Assembly (NCBI RefSeq): GCF_049852125.1
Contig: NZ_CP187532.1
Coordinates: 1,426,001 to 1,490,000, forward strand
Origin: Senimuribacter sp049852125
GTDB lineage: Bacteria; Bacillota; Clostridia; Peptostreptococcales; Anaerovoracaceae
Direction of reading: 5' to 3'
Length of the DNA stretch: 64,000 bases
Shown here one piece after another: positions 1 through 6,657 of this stretch. Every line of letters starts with the position of its first letter. The first letter of the stretch is position 1. The notes below the pieces were generated by a model. It saw only the letters and a program-made list of their open reading frames with translations. It had not been told where the DNA came from and ran no database searches. The position numbers and the translations under genes are program-made.

Positions 1-2
1 AT

Positions 3-431
3 ATCGGAAGCAGCCAGTTGATCGATAACATTAAAAGTGATGGTACAATTGATTCCTCAACAAAAGAAGCGGTTCAAAATCAATTGAAGAATTATTTCCG
101 CCCGGAATTTCTTAACCGTATCGATGACATCGTCGTGTTCAGTCCATTGACGGAGGAACAGATTATCCGTATTATTCAACTTTCGCTCAAAGGTTTGGAA
201 AGGCGGCTGGCAGAAAGAGATATTAAACTGCAGCTGACAGAGAAGGGCAAAAGATTTATTGCCAGAGAATCTTATGATCCGAATTATGGCGCTCGTCCTG
301 TTAAACGTTTTTTGCAGAAAAATGTGGAGACAGCATTGGCCTCAAAGCTGATCAAAGGAGATATCATCGATGGAGATACCGTTGTGATAGATTCTGACGG
401 AGATACTTTAACCTTTACTGCAGAAAAATAG
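3..431 (+). CDS. clpB: ClpB disaggregase, C-terminal part (partial)
   Basis: This is the C-terminal end of the Hsp100 protein disaggregase ClpB; the gene enters from outside the window, so only about 142 codons are visible and frame 3 is open from the window edge. The segment FRPEFLNRIDDIVVFSPL followed by GARPVKRFLQKNVETALA is typical of the second AAA+ domain (sensor-2 region) and the small C-terminal domain. ClpB is a cytosolic hexamer that works with DnaK to pull apart aggregates. The stop codon is followed after 19 bases by a strong hairpin terminator. It is separated from the next real conserved gene by a small-ORF cassette. The identity is secure; the start, N domain and regulation cannot be seen. 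Confidence 0.93.
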   Translation: MGSSQLIDNIKSDGTIDSSTKEAVQNQLKNYFRPEFLNRIDDIVVFSPLTEEQIIRIIQLSLKGLERRLAERDIKLQLTEKGKRFIARESYDPNYGARPVKRFLQKNVETALASKLIKGDIIDGDTVVIDSDGDTLTFTAEK

Positions 432-450
432 TACGCGTAGATATTTTTAT

Positions 451-506
451 GTAAACGACGGCTGTCGGAGGATGATGATCCTTGGACAGCCGTCGTTTAC
501 TTTTCT
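451..506 (+). terminator. Intrinsic terminator of clpB; copy 1 of a 47-bp repeat
   Basis: GTAAACGACGGCTGTC (451-466) pairs with its complement at 485-500 across an 18-base loop, and TTTTCT follows. Bases 456-502 recur exactly at 877-923, an offset of 421 bp. Confidence 0.85.
456..502. repeat. 47-bp direct repeat, copy 1
   Basis: Bases 456-502 are identical to 877-923, loop included. The repeat contains the terminator hairpin, and the two copies bracket a small membrane-protein gene. Confidence 0.9.
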
Positions 507-619
507 AATACAAATAAATATAAAATATGATTTTTATTGAAAAAATATTAATTATATAGTAAGATAAATATAAAGAATTAAGTTTTATAATTATTTAGCA
601 AAGGGGAAGGTGAATTTTA

Positions 620-835
620 ATGGAATGTAACATGTTTCAGGCTTGGAAGAAGACTAAAAAAAGATTGTTTTTAGCTATACCGTTTTATTTATTCTATATA
701 CTCTATATGGTGATAAAAGATTATGGGGATTGGGATGCTATCATTTTTGAATGCTTTACTTTGACTGCAATTTTCATTGCATTGATAGTTTGCATGTTGA
801 TAGTATATTATATAAGTATTAAGGTTAAAAAATAG
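620..835 (+). CDS. Small two-helix membrane protein, unknown
   Basis: This predicts a 71-residue protein that I do not recognise. A basic N-terminus (KKTKKR around residues 10-15) is followed by one hydrophobic stretch at about 16-33, a short acidic connection (KDYGDWD) and a second hydrophobic stretch at about 42-66, ending in a lysine tail. That suggests a two-pass membrane protein with both ends inside. The start is supported by AAGGGGAAGGTG ending 8 bases before the ATG. Composition is more A+T-rich than the neighbours, and the gene lies exactly between two copies of a 47-bp terminator repeat, so it may have arrived as a cassette. Function is open. Confidence 0.6.
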   Translation: MECNMFQAWKKTKKRLFLAIPFYLFYILYMVIKDYGDWDAIIFECFTLTAIFIALIVCMLIVYYISIKVKK

Positions 836-876
836 GGTTTTGAATTGACAAAACTGAATCAATTGTAGCTTTATAG

Positions 877-923
877 CGACGGCTGTCGGAGGATGATGAT
901 CCTTGGACAGCCGTCGTTTACTT
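877..923. repeat. 47-bp direct repeat, copy 2; terminator of the GntR gene
   Basis: This is identical to 456-502. On the minus strand the hairpin lies just after the stop of the GntR-type gene (926), so this copy can terminate that gene and, in the other direction, the small gene at 620-835. Confidence 0.88.
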
Positions 924-925
924 AT

Positions 926-1588
926 TCATTTAAATTTTCGGCTAAGAGCATTTTCCATATGGGTAGACATGGCCAGTGCGCCGCCATCTACATCGCGGGC
1001 AAGAAAAGCCTGATAGATTGCGCGATGTTCTTCCAATACAATAGTCAAATAGTCAGGCGCATAGAAGTTGGAAGGGTTGCAGTATTTCAGGTAAGTTTGA
1101 TAATTGGTCAGCAGCTGCTGTAGCATACGGTTATGTGTGGCAGCGTAGATGATTTGATGAAAAGCAGCGTTTATGCTTTGCATTTTGTTGATATCATTTT
1201 TCATCGTATAAAACTCCATAAATTCGAAGGTTTCATCAAGCTCATCACGTTCTTCATCTGTAATACGCTGGATTGCCCATCTGACAGCCTGTATTTCATA
1301 ATTTGTACGCAGTATTTGCATGTCCTGAATATCCTGAGCGGAGAGCCCCAGCACAAAAGCGCCGCGATTGGGTATCTTTTCGATAAGACCATCCATTTCC
1401 AATTGGTGTAAAGCTTCTCTAACGGGAATCCTGCTGACCTTATATTCATTACAGATTTTTTGTTCTGTCAATTTTTCGCCGGGATGAAGCTTACCTGTGA
1501 GAATATCTTCCTGTAGTTCTGTATAAAGATTAGTGGATAATGGCTGACTGCCGGTTTTTCCATCTTCTAAGTATTGTATAATCGACAT
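926..1588 (-). CDS. GntR-family transcriptional regulator, FCD (FadR) subfamily
   Basis: The 220-residue product is a cytosolic ligand-responsive repressor. An N-terminal winged helix is seen at about 15-80 (ILTGKLHPGEKLTEQKICNEY, then VSRIPVREALHQLEMDGLIEK), followed by an all-helical FCD domain with metal-binding-type histidines (AAFHQIIY, EEHRAIYQAF, STHMENA). The start at 1588 is chosen because AGGAGGA ends about 6 bases upstream; a longer in-frame start at 1618 would sit inside the -10 box. FCD regulators usually sense small organic acids, but no target operon is adjacent, so the effector cannot be inferred. A GTATAC palindrome at the predicted transcription start suggests autorepression. 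Confidence 0.88.
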   Translation of the reverse strand: MSIIQYLEDGKTGSQPLSTNLYTELQEDILTGKLHPGEKLTEQKICNEYKVSRIPVREALHQLEMDGLIEKIPNRGAFVLGLSAQDIQDMQILRTNYEIQAVRWAIQRITDEERDELDETFEFMEFYTMKNDINKMQSINAAFHQIIYAATHNRMLQQLLTNYQTYLKYCNPSNFYAPDYLTIVLEEHRAIYQAFLARDVDGGALAMSTHMENALSRKFK

Positions 1589-1610
1589 GTGAATCCTCCT
1601 GATTTTGACC

Positions 1611-1646
1611 GTATACAATTATATTGGCATGATTCCCGCTTGTCAA
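1611..1646 (-). promoter_or_regulatory. Consensus promoter of the GntR gene with a possible operator
   Basis: Reading the minus strand: TTGACA (1646-1641), a 17-base spacer, TATAAT (1623-1618), then the palindrome GTATAC (1616-1611) at the expected start point. A perfect consensus promoter overlapped by a palindrome is the usual layout for a self-repressing regulator; the operator role is inferred. Confidence 0.8.
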
Positions 1647-1752
1647 GAGTAGCTTCTCACAGAAACTTAAAAAGCAGGCTGTTAAAATTGCCATTTATGC
1701 TGCCGACTGACGGCATACAAAAACGTTCGCCGTTTTAATATTGCAGGCCAGG

Positions 1753-1781
1753 TTGTCAAAAAACGTTTTTTTTTGTATAAT
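1753..1781 (+). promoter_or_regulatory. Promoter of nth, probably giving a leaderless mRNA
   Basis: TTGTCA (1753-1758), a 17-base spacer and TATAAT (1776-1781). The ATG of nth begins at 1789, only 7 bases after the -10 box, so transcription would start at or next to the start codon. Confidence 0.72.
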
Positions 1782-1788
1782 ATCAGGT

Positions 1789-2412
1789 ATGAAAAAGGAA
1801 ACTATAGAGAAAATTTTAGATCTGTTGGAGGAAACCTACCCGGAAGCGGAATGTGCCCTTCATCATCAAAACGTATTTCAACTTATTGTGGCAGTGGCTT
1901 TATCAGCTCAAACCACAGATAAAAGCGTAAATCTGGTGACGCCGGATCTGTTCTCGGCATATCCTGATGCTTATGCCCTGGCGAATGCCGACCCGGAGGA
2001 GGTTAGTGAATATATCAAGAGGATCGGCATGTATAAGACAAAGTCTAAAAATATCGTGGGTATGGCGAAAGCGCTGGTAGAGAATTATGAAGGAAACGTA
2101 CCGGATGATTACGATAAGCTGGTTGCTTTGCCCGGCGTAGGAAGAAAGACAGCAAATGTGGTTCTTTCTGTGGGATTTGGCCACCAAAGGATCGCAGTTG
2201 ATACGCATGTTTTTCGCGTCGCTAATCGTATCGGTTTGACCTGTGAGAAAGATGTATTGAAAACAGAACTGGCTTTGATGGAGTGTTTGCCTGAGGAAAG
2301 ATGGTCCAGGACACATCACTCTTTGATTTTTCATGGAAGGAATTGTTGCGCGGCCAGAAAGCCCGACTGTGAGAACTGCACGATTGCTGATTACTGCGAA
2401 AAGCATTTGTAG
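1789..2412 (+). CDS. nth: Endonuclease III (DNA glycosylase/AP lyase)
   Basis: The 207-residue base-excision-repair enzyme removes oxidised pyrimidines and cleaves at the abasic site. The helix-hairpin-helix LPGVGRKTANVV (about residues 112-123) contains the catalytic lysine, VDTHVFRVANRIGL contains the catalytic aspartate, and the C-terminus has the [4Fe-4S] pattern C-x6-C-x2-C-x5-C (CAARKPDCENCTIADYC). Length matches the family. The ATG at 1789 is preferred over an in-frame TTG at 1741, because that TTG lies upstream of the promoter. No clear Shine-Dalgarno sequence precedes the ATG, consistent with a leaderless message. The next gene starts 14 bases downstream and may be co-transcribed. 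Confidence 0.95.
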   Translation: MKKETIEKILDLLEETYPEAECALHHQNVFQLIVAVALSAQTTDKSVNLVTPDLFSAYPDAYALANADPEEVSEYIKRIGMYKTKSKNIVGMAKALVENYEGNVPDDYDKLVALPGVGRKTANVVLSVGFGHQRIAVDTHVFRVANRIGLTCEKDVLKTELALMECLPEERWSRTHHSLIFHGRNCCAARKPDCENCTIADYCEKHL

Positions 2413-2426
2413 TTTAGGAGGAACAG

Positions 2427-3521
2427 ATGAAGAAACGAATATTGACACTTTTTCTGATATGTTTTACGGTGTTCTGTACGTTGCCGTTATCTGCGGAGGC
2501 CGCTTTTGCGGAAGAGGATATGACTTATTTTACCGGTCGTGATTGTACTTCCAATAAAACAGCGGCTGCAACTATCGACTTTGTAATGAACAAATATAAA
2601 AGTATGTCTAAGTACCCGGGAAGCGGGCAGTGCTGGGGTTATGCCGAGAAGATCAGTTCTATGCTGGCCGCGTCCAGAGAAACAAAATATTATACAGGAC
2701 TAAGGCTTACGGAAAAGAATTTTAAAAATAAATGTCTTAATGCCAAAGCCGGTACGCATATCCGACTCAATCGTGAGAAGAAGTTTAATGCATGGAAAGG
2801 GCATTCGGTGGTATTGTTAAAAGTGACGGAAGAACAAGTCGTATGGGCAGATAATAACTATGCTGGGGAAAATACAGTTGCGTATTATTCAGGGACTATA
2901 GAGGATTTTCTTTGGAATTATGGTCAGTACGGCTACATCAATATGGTAGCAAAGCCTATCAAATACAGAACCTATAGCGAGCCGCAGGTATCTTCCGGCG
3001 CCGACGAGAAAAAAGGCGGCGTACGATTGACGTGGCTGAAGCTTTCGGGCTGCAGCCAGTATGAGGTTTATCGCAGTTATTCTAAAAGCGGATCGTATAA
3101 GAGAATCGCCAAGGTAGCAGATACTAATTTTACGGATAATGCCGGCAGACTGGGAGAAAAGGCTTACTATAAGGTTAAAGCTGTAAAGCGCAGCGGCAGT
3201 AAGTACAGCAATGTGACCAGCCGTATCTCAAAGTTAATGATACCTTGGCCGGAAATAAGCAATGACGCGGTTACAGGGCAGGTCGTTCTGAATTGGAAGC
3301 CGGTGCCGAAGGCTGACCGATATATTATCTATCGAATGGATTTGGATACGGGTGAATATAAGAAAATTGAAACGACGACCGAATGCAGCTTTACTGATAC
3401 GGACAGCAATGATCAGAATGCATATTATTTTTATCGTATGAAAGCCGTGTGCGACACAAACAGTAAAGGCAATTCGCCTTACGTATATATGGGATGGTGT
3501 AGGAATGAACCTCTTTATTAG
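2427..3521 (+). CDS. Secreted Cys-His-Asp protein with two Fn3-like repeats (paralogue A)
   Basis: The 364-residue product begins with a signal peptide (MKKRILTLFLICFTVFC..., likely cut near AEA/AFA at 24-28). Residues about 35-180 form a conserved domain with Cys69 in GQCWGYAEKI, His126 in GHSVVLL and Asp142 in WADNNY. This order resembles papain-like/CHAP-type cysteine peptidase or amidase folds, but I cannot place it in a named family. Two Fn3-like repeats follow (about 190-270 and 275-355; YEVYRSYSKSGSYKRI and YIIYRMDLDTGEYKKI). AGGAGG lies 4 bases before the ATG. It follows nth by 14 bases and is followed by a colinear paralogue. Extracellular cell-wall or peptide hydrolysis is inferred. 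Confidence 0.7.
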   Translation: MKKRILTLFLICFTVFCTLPLSAEAAFAEEDMTYFTGRDCTSNKTAAATIDFVMNKYKSMSKYPGSGQCWGYAEKISSMLAASRETKYYTGLRLTEKNFKNKCLNAKAGTHIRLNREKKFNAWKGHSVVLLKVTEEQVVWADNNYAGENTVAYYSGTIEDFLWNYGQYGYINMVAKPIKYRTYSEPQVSSGADEKKGGVRLTWLKLSGCSQYEVYRSYSKSGSYKRIAKVADTNFTDNAGRLGEKAYYKVKAVKRSGSKYSNVTSRISKLMIPWPEISNDAVTGQVVLNWKPVPKADRYIIYRMDLDTGEYKKIETTTECSFTDTDSNDQNAYYFYRMKAVCDTNSKGNSPYVYMGWCRNEPLY

Positions 3522-3544
3522 ACTGGTTTACAAGAATAATGTAT

Positions 3545-3573
3545 TTGACAACACTGTCGTTTCTGTGTAAAAT
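3545..3573 (+). promoter_or_regulatory. Promoter of the second secreted paralogue
   Basis: TTGACA (3545-3550), a 17-base spacer and TAAAAT (3568-3573). This predicts a leader of about 60 bases before the gene at 3643, so paralogue B has its own promoter. Confidence 0.78.
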
Positions 3574-3642
3574 TAGAAGTATGTGAAAGGGTAATGGGCC
3601 TGGAGGTGAACATTGAAAACTGTTCTAATCTAAGGAGGACCC

Positions 3643-4458
3643 ATGAAAAGAAAAATAATAGCCGCCTTTCTGGCGGCAATTCTCTCGATGACAGCTATGC
3701 CTTTTTTTACAGTACAGACATATGCCTATAGCGAAGGTTCTACCTTTGAGGGAAAGGATTGTACCGATAATGAAAATGCCGCGGCTGCCATAGACTATTT
3801 AATGAATCGCTATCCTCATGGGAAGACGTTTGACAGTCCGGGAACCTGTTGGGGATATGCAGTGAAGATAAACGACTTGCTGGCAGATAGCAGCAGAAGC
3901 AGCTATTATAATGGTTTGCGTTTTACGAAAACGAATTTTAAAAATAAATGCCTGCGTGCTCGAGCGGGAACACATATCCGGTTTTCTCACGGCAGTACCT
4001 TTAACGGGGGATATGGACATTCCGTGGTACTGCTGGAAGTAGATGATAATAAAGTATTGTGGGCAGATAATAACTACTATGCATATAATACGGTTTGCTA
4101 TTATCAGGGGACTTTAAATGACTTTTACAAGTGCTATGGTCAGTATGGCTATATCAATATGGTATCAAAGCCCGTTAAATATAAGATATATGATACGCCG
4201 AGAACAGCTGCTAAAGCGCTGAAGGCGGCCGGGCGGATTCGTTTGAACTGGATGAAGGCTTCGGCAGCAGAGCGCTATCAGATTTATCGAAGCTATGCGA
4301 AAGACGGTGAATATAAGCTGATAGGCGAAGTGGAAAATGATATATTCCAGTTTACTGATGATACGGTAAAAAAGGGTAAGAAGGCCTGGTATAAGATAAA
4401 AGCTGTTAAGGAATCCGGAAATAAGTGGAGCGGCGCAGTAAGTTGCCGGGCAAATTGA
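3643..4458 (+). CDS. Secreted Cys-His-Asp protein with one Fn3-like repeat (paralogue B)
   Basis: The 271-residue paralogue of the preceding protein starts with a signal peptide (MKRKIIAAFLAAILSMTAMP, cut near TYA/YS around residue 28). Cys69 (GTCWGYAVKI), His126 (YGHSVVLLEV) and Asp142 (WADNNY) occupy exactly the same positions as in paralogue A, which supports a shared catalytic site. Only one Fn3-like repeat (about 190-270) remains at the C-terminus, against two in A. AAGGAGG sits 4 bases before the ATG. The pair looks like a tandem duplication followed by loss or gain of a C-terminal repeat. Substrate unknown. Confidence 0.7.
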   Translation: MKRKIIAAFLAAILSMTAMPFFTVQTYAYSEGSTFEGKDCTDNENAAAAIDYLMNRYPHGKTFDSPGTCWGYAVKINDLLADSSRSSYYNGLRFTKTNFKNKCLRARAGTHIRFSHGSTFNGGYGHSVVLLEVDDNKVLWADNNYYAYNTVCYYQGTLNDFYKCYGQYGYINMVSKPVKYKIYDTPRTAAKALKAAGRIRLNWMKASAAERYQIYRSYAKDGEYKLIGEVENDIFQFTDDTVKKGKKAWYKIKAVKESGNKWSGAVSCRAN

Positions 4459-4481
4459 TTGAAAAACGTTATGAAGAAGAT

Positions 4482-4508
4482 AAAGACCCTGTGGTGAGCA
4501 GGGTCTTT
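4482..4508. terminator. Bidirectional intrinsic terminator
   Basis: AAAGACCCT (4482-4490) pairs with AGGGTCTTT (4500-4508). It sits between convergent genes ending at 4458 and 4520. Confidence 0.82.
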
Positions 4509-4519
4509 GTTAGATGTTT

Positions 4520-5020
4520 TTAAGCATTTTTGCCGCAGCATTTTTTGTATTTTTTACCGCTGCCGCAAGGACAAGGGTCATTTCTGCCGGGCTTTTTTTC
4601 CACGTGTACAGTTTTTGAACGTTTATATGTTTTGACGATTTCGATTCTTTTTTCTTCACTAAGGACATCGTCCCAGGCAGGGATTGTGAACAGATAATCG
4701 GCTTCTGCTTTCAGCATGTTAAAGAATAGCTTTTCGAAGTCAATATCAAGATCAATAGATGTTTCATCAGTTACTGCCTCTAAGTCAATTTCCTCGTTGA
4801 GACTGCTGTTGATTCCGTCTAGAAATCCGACAAAGATAGTCTTATTACACTGAAATTTTTCTACCAGTTCAGCAACTGTCCCAGTCATATGTTCTGTAGG
4901 ATGTTCCAGGATATGTGTGTACAATTTTGTTTCTGTTTCTGCATATTCTTTCCAGAAATCCTCGAATGTTTCTTCTGTCTGGTTATCGATGAGATTTTTC
5001 CAATCTTCGTATAAGCTCAT
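4520..5020 (-). CDS. SEC-C motif protein, unknown role
   Basis: The 166-residue soluble acidic protein ends in the SEC-C zinc-binding motif NDPCPCGSGKKYKKCC, known from the SecA C-terminus and from YecA-like proteins. The first about 130 residues are helical and acidic and match nothing I recognise. The start at 5020 is chosen because AGGAGG lies 9 bases upstream; an upstream in-frame ATG (5062) overlaps the neighbouring gene. It follows the homoserine dehydrogenase gene by 25 bases on the same strand and is probably in the same transcript. SEC-C motifs bind zinc and sometimes ribosomes or SecB; nothing shows which applies here. Confidence 0.75.
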   Translation of the reverse strand: MSLYEDWKNLIDNQTEETFEDFWKEYAETETKLYTHILEHPTEHMTGTVAELVEKFQCNKTIFVGFLDGINSSLNEEIDLEAVTDETSIDLDIDFEKLFFNMLKAEADYLFTIPAWDDVLSEEKRIEIVKTYKRSKTVHVEKKPGRNDPCPCGSGKKYKKCCGKNA

Positions 5021-5045
5021 GTAAAGTTTCCTCCTATGGTGTTTC

Positions 5046-6011
5046 TTACAGTTCTTTTGCAATAGCCAGAATATCTCCTACGATTGCGCTGCCAGTAGGC
5101 AGAGCGCCTGCTCCTTTTCCGTAGAACATGACTTCGTCTACAGCATTGCCTGTGACATAAATCGCGTTGAATTCATTGGATACGCCGGCCAGAGGGTGGG
5201 AATTTTCAATTTCCATCGGCTTTACGCTGTATTCTACAGTATCCCCAACCTTCTTCGCTTGTGCGATCAATTTAATTTTGCAATTCTTTTCCTTTGCAGC
5301 TTCAATATCATCCATGGTGATTTTACTGATACCTACGGTTGGGATCTCTGTAGGAGGCACGTATTTATCGAAGCATAACGCCATAAGAATGGAAAGCTTG
5401 TTTGCTACATCAATACCTTCTACGTCAGCGGTTGGATCAGCTTCGGCGAAACCCTTTGCCTGCGCGTCTTTCAGCACGTCAGCATAATTCAAACCCAGAT
5501 CAGTCATTTTTGTAAGAATGTAATTGGTAGTTCCGTTGAGAATTCCCATGACTTCGGTGAATTCATTGCCCGCCAAAGCTTCCTGAATGGCAGTTAATGC
5601 AGGAATACCACCACCTACGCTAGCCTCAAAACGAAAGCGAACGTTATGCTCGTCGGCAACTCTCTGTAGTTTGTCAAAGTTTGCGGCGACCGCTGCTTTG
5701 TTAGGGGTAACGACGCTTTTACCGTGTTCCATGGCAGTTAGCATGAAAGTGGTAGATGGCTCAATGCCTCCCAGGGATTCAACAACGATGTCAATCTCAG
5801 GATCTTTCAAAATATCATCAGGATTTTGTGTCGCGCAGGATTCTGGCAATCCCAGGGTTTTCAACCTGTCCATATTTTTTTCCAGAACGCGAACGACTTT
5901 GATCTCTTTACCGATTCTCTTTTGGATTAATTCTCTGTTCATGTCTAGGATCTCGTAAGTTCCACCGCCTACGGTACCCAGACCAAGTATTCCAATTTTT
6001 ACTGTTTTCAT
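5046..6011 (-). CDS. hom: Homoserine dehydrogenase, short form without ACT domain
   Basis: The 321-residue enzyme reduces aspartate semialdehyde to homoserine with NAD(P)H, on the route to threonine and methionine. The Rossmann motif GILGLGTVGGGT is at 8-18, the catalytic-type Lys105 is in VTPNKAAVA, and LNGTTNYIL and AEADPTADVEGIDVANKL are family signatures. It stops after the catalytic domain, whereas most Firmicute enzymes carry a further roughly 100-residue ACT domain for threonine feedback. The start at 6011 has AGGAGG 7 bases upstream; the longer ATG at 6029 does not. No thrB or thrC is adjacent. Identity secure; lack of feedback control is inferred. Confidence 0.93.
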   Translation of the reverse strand: MKTVKIGILGLGTVGGGTYEILDMNRELIQKRIGKEIKVVRVLEKNMDRLKTLGLPESCATQNPDDILKDPEIDIVVESLGGIEPSTTFMLTAMEHGKSVVTPNKAAVAANFDKLQRVADEHNVRFRFEASVGGGIPALTAIQEALAGNEFTEVMGILNGTTNYILTKMTDLGLNYADVLKDAQAKGFAEADPTADVEGIDVANKLSILMALCFDKYVPPTEIPTVGISKITMDDIEAAKEKNCKIKLIAQAKKVGDTVEYSVKPMEIENSHPLAGVSNEFNAIYVTGNAVDEVMFYGKGAGALPTGSAIVGDILAIAKEL

Positions 6012-6132
6012 AACAGCCTCCTTGTACAAAATTTCCGTTGCTAAAAATTATATACTAAAATTTGATTTTTGTCTTTAAATTTTTGCAAAAAACATTTATG
6101 ATGTTAATGGAATTGTTTTATAGGAGGAAAAA

Positions 6133-6603
6133 ATGTCACTGCATATCGTTTTTGTTGAACCGGAGATTCCCCCTAACACAGGCAATATTGCCAGAACCTG
6201 CGCGGCTACGGACACGTGTTTGCATCTTGTAGAACCACTGGGGTTTTCCATTGATGACAAAGCAGTTAGAAGAGCGGGACTGGACTATTGGCCATATGTG
6301 AATTTGGAGGTACATTCCAGCTTGTCCGCGTTTTTGGAAAAATATGAGGATCACACGATGTATTTGGCAACTACAAAGGGCGGACGAATTTATACAGAAG
6401 TTTCATATAAAGATGAAGATATGATTTTGTTTGGACGAGAAACGGCCGGATTGCCGAAGGAATTCATCCTTGAAAGACAGGAACAGGCAATTCGTATACC
6501 TATGAGTGCGAATACGCGGCTGCGTTCGTTCAATCTTTCCAATTCCGCCAATATTATTCTGTTTGAAGCGCTGAGACAATTAAACTTTCCTGGTTTGAAA
6601 TAA
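6133..6603 (+). CDS. trmL: tRNA (cytidine/uridine-34 2'-O)-methyltransferase TrmL
   Basis: The 156-residue SPOUT methyltransferase methylates the wobble ribose of leucine tRNAs. The N-terminus (HIVFVEPEIPPNTGNIARTCAA) and the knotted AdoMet site (FGRETAGLPKEF, then IRIPMSANTRLRSFNLSNS) are diagnostic of TrmL/YibK. Length equals the family norm. TAGGAGG lies 6 bases before the ATG. It is divergent from hom and is followed by rpoN, which has its own promoter starting right after the stop codon. Confidence 0.94.
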   Translation: MSLHIVFVEPEIPPNTGNIARTCAATDTCLHLVEPLGFSIDDKAVRRAGLDYWPYVNLEVHSSLSAFLEKYEDHTMYLATTKGGRIYTEVSYKDEDMILFGRETAGLPKEFILERQEQAIRIPMSANTRLRSFNLSNSANIILFEALRQLNFPGLK

Positions 6604-6606
6604 GCA

Positions 6607-6636
6607 TTGAAATATACTGTTTCAATATGGTATAAT
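6607..6636 (+). promoter_or_regulatory. Promoter of rpoN
   Basis: TTGAAA (6607-6612), an 18-base spacer and TATAAT (6631-6636). It lies between the trmL stop and the AGGAGA site of rpoN and rules out a longer rpoN start at 6607. Confidence 0.72.
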
Positions 6637-6657
6637 ATTTGCATAGGAGATGGGAGT

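Noticed and set aside
1741..1788. Longer nth starting at TTG 1741
   Set aside because: It has no ribosome site, lies upstream of and across the TTGTCA/TATAAT promoter, and adds residues with no family match.
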